Shown here: piece after piece, positions 6,173 through 7,064 of the stretch
How positions within the stretch are numbered: position 1 is the stretch's first letter
Layout: each line of letters starts with the position of its first letter
Assembly (NCBI GenBank): GCA_009776385.1
Contig: WRFT01000098.1
Span: 1-7,064, forward strand
DNA from: Clostridia bacterium
Lineage (GTDB): Bacteria > Bacillota > Clostridia > Christensenellales > Aristaeellaceae
Direction of reading: 5' to 3'
DNA: 7,064 bases
The notes under the pieces: generated by a model
Databases searched by the model: none
What the model was told of the DNA's origin: nothing
Seen by the model: only the letters and a program-made list of their open reading frames with translations
Translations under genes and position numbers: made by a program

Positions 6173-6221
6173 GAGAGTTGGGAGTGGAGAGTTGAGAGTG
6201 GAGAATTGTGAGTGGAGAGTG
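6173..6221 (+). repeat. Degenerate heptanucleotide tandem array (7 units)
   Basis: Seven consecutive 7-mers follow the pattern GAGAGTK with small changes: GAGAGTT, GGGAGTG, GAGAGTT, GAGAGTG, GAGAATT, GTGAGTG, GAGAGTG. Units ending in T and G alternate at first. The strand is purine-rich throughout. It resembles the heptameric short tandem repeats known from cyanobacteria and some other bacteria. Confidence 0.85.
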
Positions 6222-6250
6222 GATACGACGACAAGGAAGAAGGATAATAT

Positions 6251-6284
6251 AACCGCGTAGTTCGCGAAAAAAGACGGAGGAGGA
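6251..6284 (+). repeat. AACCGCG...CGCGAAAAAAG repeat, copy 1
   Basis: AACCGCG, a 5-nt spacer and CGCG, then AAAAAAGA. The CGCG cores can pair as a small hairpin. Copies 2 and 3 are at 6615 and 6684. Confidence 0.7.
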
Positions 6285-6289
6285 ACGCT

Positions 6290-6458
6290 GGATCGCTGAC
6301 CGCCACGCCACTCACGCGGCTCGCGGCTAAAGGCTCACGCTCGCGAAGACGTGACAAGGGTAACGCATTGATCAGGCATAAACAGATACCATAGATACAT
6401 CTTCTCGAGCCGTGTGAACCTTTAGCCGCGAGCAAAGCGTGGCGGCCTGTGGTGATCC
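6290..6458. repeat. 169-bp inverted-repeat element (REPIN/MITE-like), long form
   Basis: The element is bounded by GGATC (6290-6294) and GATCC (6454-6458). Nested inverted arms follow: CCGCCACGC (6300-6308) with GCGTGGCGG (6437-6445), and a 20-nt pair with one mismatch (6319-6338 with 6414-6433). The centre carries linker copy 1. It is a longer version of the element at 6832-6947, with expanded arms. No open reading frame for a transposase is present. Confidence 0.7.
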
Positions 6459-6511
6459 GGTTTTCGGGTCCAGGGCGGTAGCTCTGGTCGTTTGTGAGGG
6501 GGAATGGGGTT

Positions 6512-6559
6512 GTTAGGGGATCTTGGGGGAGGAATCGAAACCTCCCCCGGTCCCCTAAC
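6512..6559. repeat. Large stem-loop without a U tract
   Basis: GTTAGGGGA (6512-6520) pairs with TCCCCTAAC (6551-6559), and GGGGGAGG (6525-6532) with CCTCCCCC (6541-6548). They are separated by a small asymmetric internal loop (4/2 nt) and capped by the 8-nt loop AATCGAAA. That gives 17 bp in total. No T run follows on either strand, so it is not a standard terminator. Confidence 0.75.
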
Positions 6560-6614
6560 GTAAAGAACTGAGAGTTAACACCCGGAAAAAAGGTTCTTTC
6601 GGGGAGGACGGTTT

Positions 6615-6632
6615 AACCGCGAAATACGCGGG
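6615..6632 (+). repeat. AACCGCG...CGCG repeat, copy 2
   Basis: AACCGCGAAATACGCGGG, preceded by GGACGGTTT. It lacks the A-tract that follows copies 1 and 3 and runs almost directly into the heptamer array at 6637. Confidence 0.65.
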
Positions 6633-6636
6633 TGGC

Positions 6637-6660
6637 AGTGGTTAGTGGTTAGTGGTCAGT
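6637..6660 (+). repeat. Heptanucleotide tandem array AGTGGTT
   Basis: Three units (AGTGGTT, AGTGGTT, AGTGGTC) and a partial fourth (AGT). The unit length is the same as in the array at 6173-6221 but the sequence differs. Confidence 0.85.
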
Positions 6661-6683
6661 ACCACGACGTGGAGGGACGATTG

Positions 6684-6708
6684 AACCGCGAAAAGCGCGA
6701 AAAAAGAT
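6684..6708 (+). repeat. AACCGCG...CGCGAAAAAAGA repeat, copy 3
   Basis: AACCGCGAAAAGCGCG then AAAAAAGA, preceded by GGACGATTG, so it matches copy 2 on the left and copy 1 on the right. It abuts linker copy 2, where a left palindromic end would be expected. Confidence 0.7.
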
Positions 6709-6788
6709 GTGACAAGGGTAACGCACTAATCGGGCAATGCAGACCCCAAGGGTACGTCTTCGCGAGCCGTGTAACGGCGTGGCGATAC
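6709..6788. repeat. Half element: linker copy 2 plus right-end palindrome
   Basis: GTGACAAGGGTAACGCA is shared exactly with linker copy 1 (from 6351). The right end (6755-6788) matches 6913-6947 closely and is the inverse of the left-type palindromes. The left palindromic end is missing, replaced by the repeat at 6684-6708. Confidence 0.7.
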
Positions 6789-6831
6789 AGAAAAGATGAT
6801 GGATTAGCACGAAGTCAGGACAAGGAACCCT

Positions 6832-6947
6832 GGATTGCCGCGCCGCCTTCGGCGGCTCGCAATGACGTGCCGAGGGGAATACATTGATGAAACATGCCAA
6901 TACCATGGTATACGTCTTCGCGAGCCGCGTAAACGGCGTGGCGATCC
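6832..6947. repeat. 116-bp inverted doublet of a ~36-nt palindromic repeat (REPIN-like), complete copy
   Basis: The left end (6832-6867, GGATTGCCGCGCC...GCAATGACG) and the reverse complement of the right end (6913-6947, GGATCGCCACGCC...GCGAAGACG) are clearly the same sequence. Each end is itself a hairpin (for example CGCCGCC TTC GGCGG). About 45 nt of linker lie between. Outward of the ends, CT and AG extend the inverted termini to CTGGAT...ATCCAG. Confidence 0.78.
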
Positions 6948-6994
6948 AGAAAAACATCATATGCATAAGTCACAAGGCAAAAGAGAGGTACCCT

Positions 6995-7022
6995 GGATCG
7001 CTGCGCTTCGCTCGCGAAGACG
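6995..7022 (+). repeat. Short left-type palindromic repeat (28 nt)
   Basis: GGATCGC and CTCGCGAAGACG are the constant ends, here around the reduced centre TGCGCTTCG. The same ends flank the much longer insert at 6290-6350, which shows that the centre varies while the ends stay constant. Confidence 0.7.
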
Positions 7023-7037
7023 TGAGGAGGAGTACCC

Positions 7038-7064
7038 CTGGATCGCTGACCGCCACGCCACTCA
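7038..7064 (+). repeat. 27-nt exact copy of 6288-6314, cut by the window edge
   Basis: The last 27 nt, beginning CTGGATCGCTGACCGCC, are identical to 6288-6314, the left end of the 169-bp element. A second long-form element therefore probably starts here and continues beyond the window. Confidence 0.85.

Larger units (their letters stand above)
6125..7064. other. Gene-free repeat mosaic
   Basis: About 940 bp hold no credible coding sequence: the open frames on both strands run through palindromic and tandem repeats, have no ribosome binding sites and give low-complexity, arginine- and histidine-rich products. The content is instead several families of short repeats, listed separately. No tRNA, rRNA, transposase fragment or CRISPR array is visible. 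Confidence 0.85.

Noticed and set aside
6025..6435. 136-codon open frame on the - strand
   Set aside because: It starts inside the 169-bp inverted element, crosses the heptamer array and the module 2 terminator and ends inside the membrane-protein gene. It has no ribosome binding site and its composition is dictated by the repeats.
6290..6458. Insertion sequence
   Set aside because: Inverted termini are present, but the interval is 169 bp with no transposase; it can only be a non-autonomous element.
6173..6660. CRISPR array
   Set aside because: Repeats are 7-nt tandem units or irregularly spaced palindromes; there are no 24-37-nt direct repeats with unique spacers of even length.
6645..6966. 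Open frames on both strands in the repeat island (80 and 105 codons)
   Set aside because: Both are translations of palindromic repeats and linkers, with no ribosome binding site and no domain-like sequence.

Overview
The window reads as part of a chromosome or metagenomic contig from a Clostridia-type Bacillota. The reasons are strong AGGAGG-class ribosome binding sites, TTG and GTG starts, ECF-type -10 elements of the CGTCTA kind, and PepSY-like membrane anti-sigma candidates of a style I know from gut Clostridia. Assignment below class level is not supported by what I can see. All genes lie on the + strand.

Region 1 (1-2100) is the end of a sugar-type ABC import operon. It holds an RbsC-like inner-membrane permease, cut at its 5' end by the window edge, then a translationally coupled periplasmic-binding-protein-type substrate receptor, then a clear intrinsic terminator. 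The ATPase is not in the window; in RbsA-RbsC-RbsB operons it lies upstream.

Region 2 (2100-6125) is a tandem pair of two-gene modules, each an ECF sigma factor followed by an overlapping gene for a single-pass membrane protein with a large extracytoplasmic PepSY-like domain (a probable anti-sigma/sensor). Each module has its own ECF-type promoter, sharing the 13-mer CGTCTAATGGGTG, and its own terminator. The promoters place transcription starts downstream of the first in-frame ATGs, so the true sigma starts are 2170 (ATG) and 4193 (TTG). Both membrane proteins also carry an internal in-frame Shine-Dalgarno plus GTG/TTG start exactly in front of the basic residues and hydrophobic segment. Re-initiation there would give a form without the cytoplasmic sigma-binding tail. 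A perfect 16-bp palindrome sits at the predicted transcription start of the second module.

Region 3 (6125-7064) has no credible gene. It is a dense mosaic of short interspersed repeats: inverted doublets of a ~36-nt palindromic element (REPIN- or MITE-like), three copies of their internal linker, three copies of an AACCGCG...CGCG motif, two heptanucleotide tandem arrays and a large stem-loop. The last repeat runs off the window.

Likely logic of region 2: each anti-sigma holds its sigma factor at the membrane until an envelope signal reaches the PepSY-like domain; the released sigma then transcribes its own operon. I see no sequence evidence tying this to the transporter beyond adjacency.
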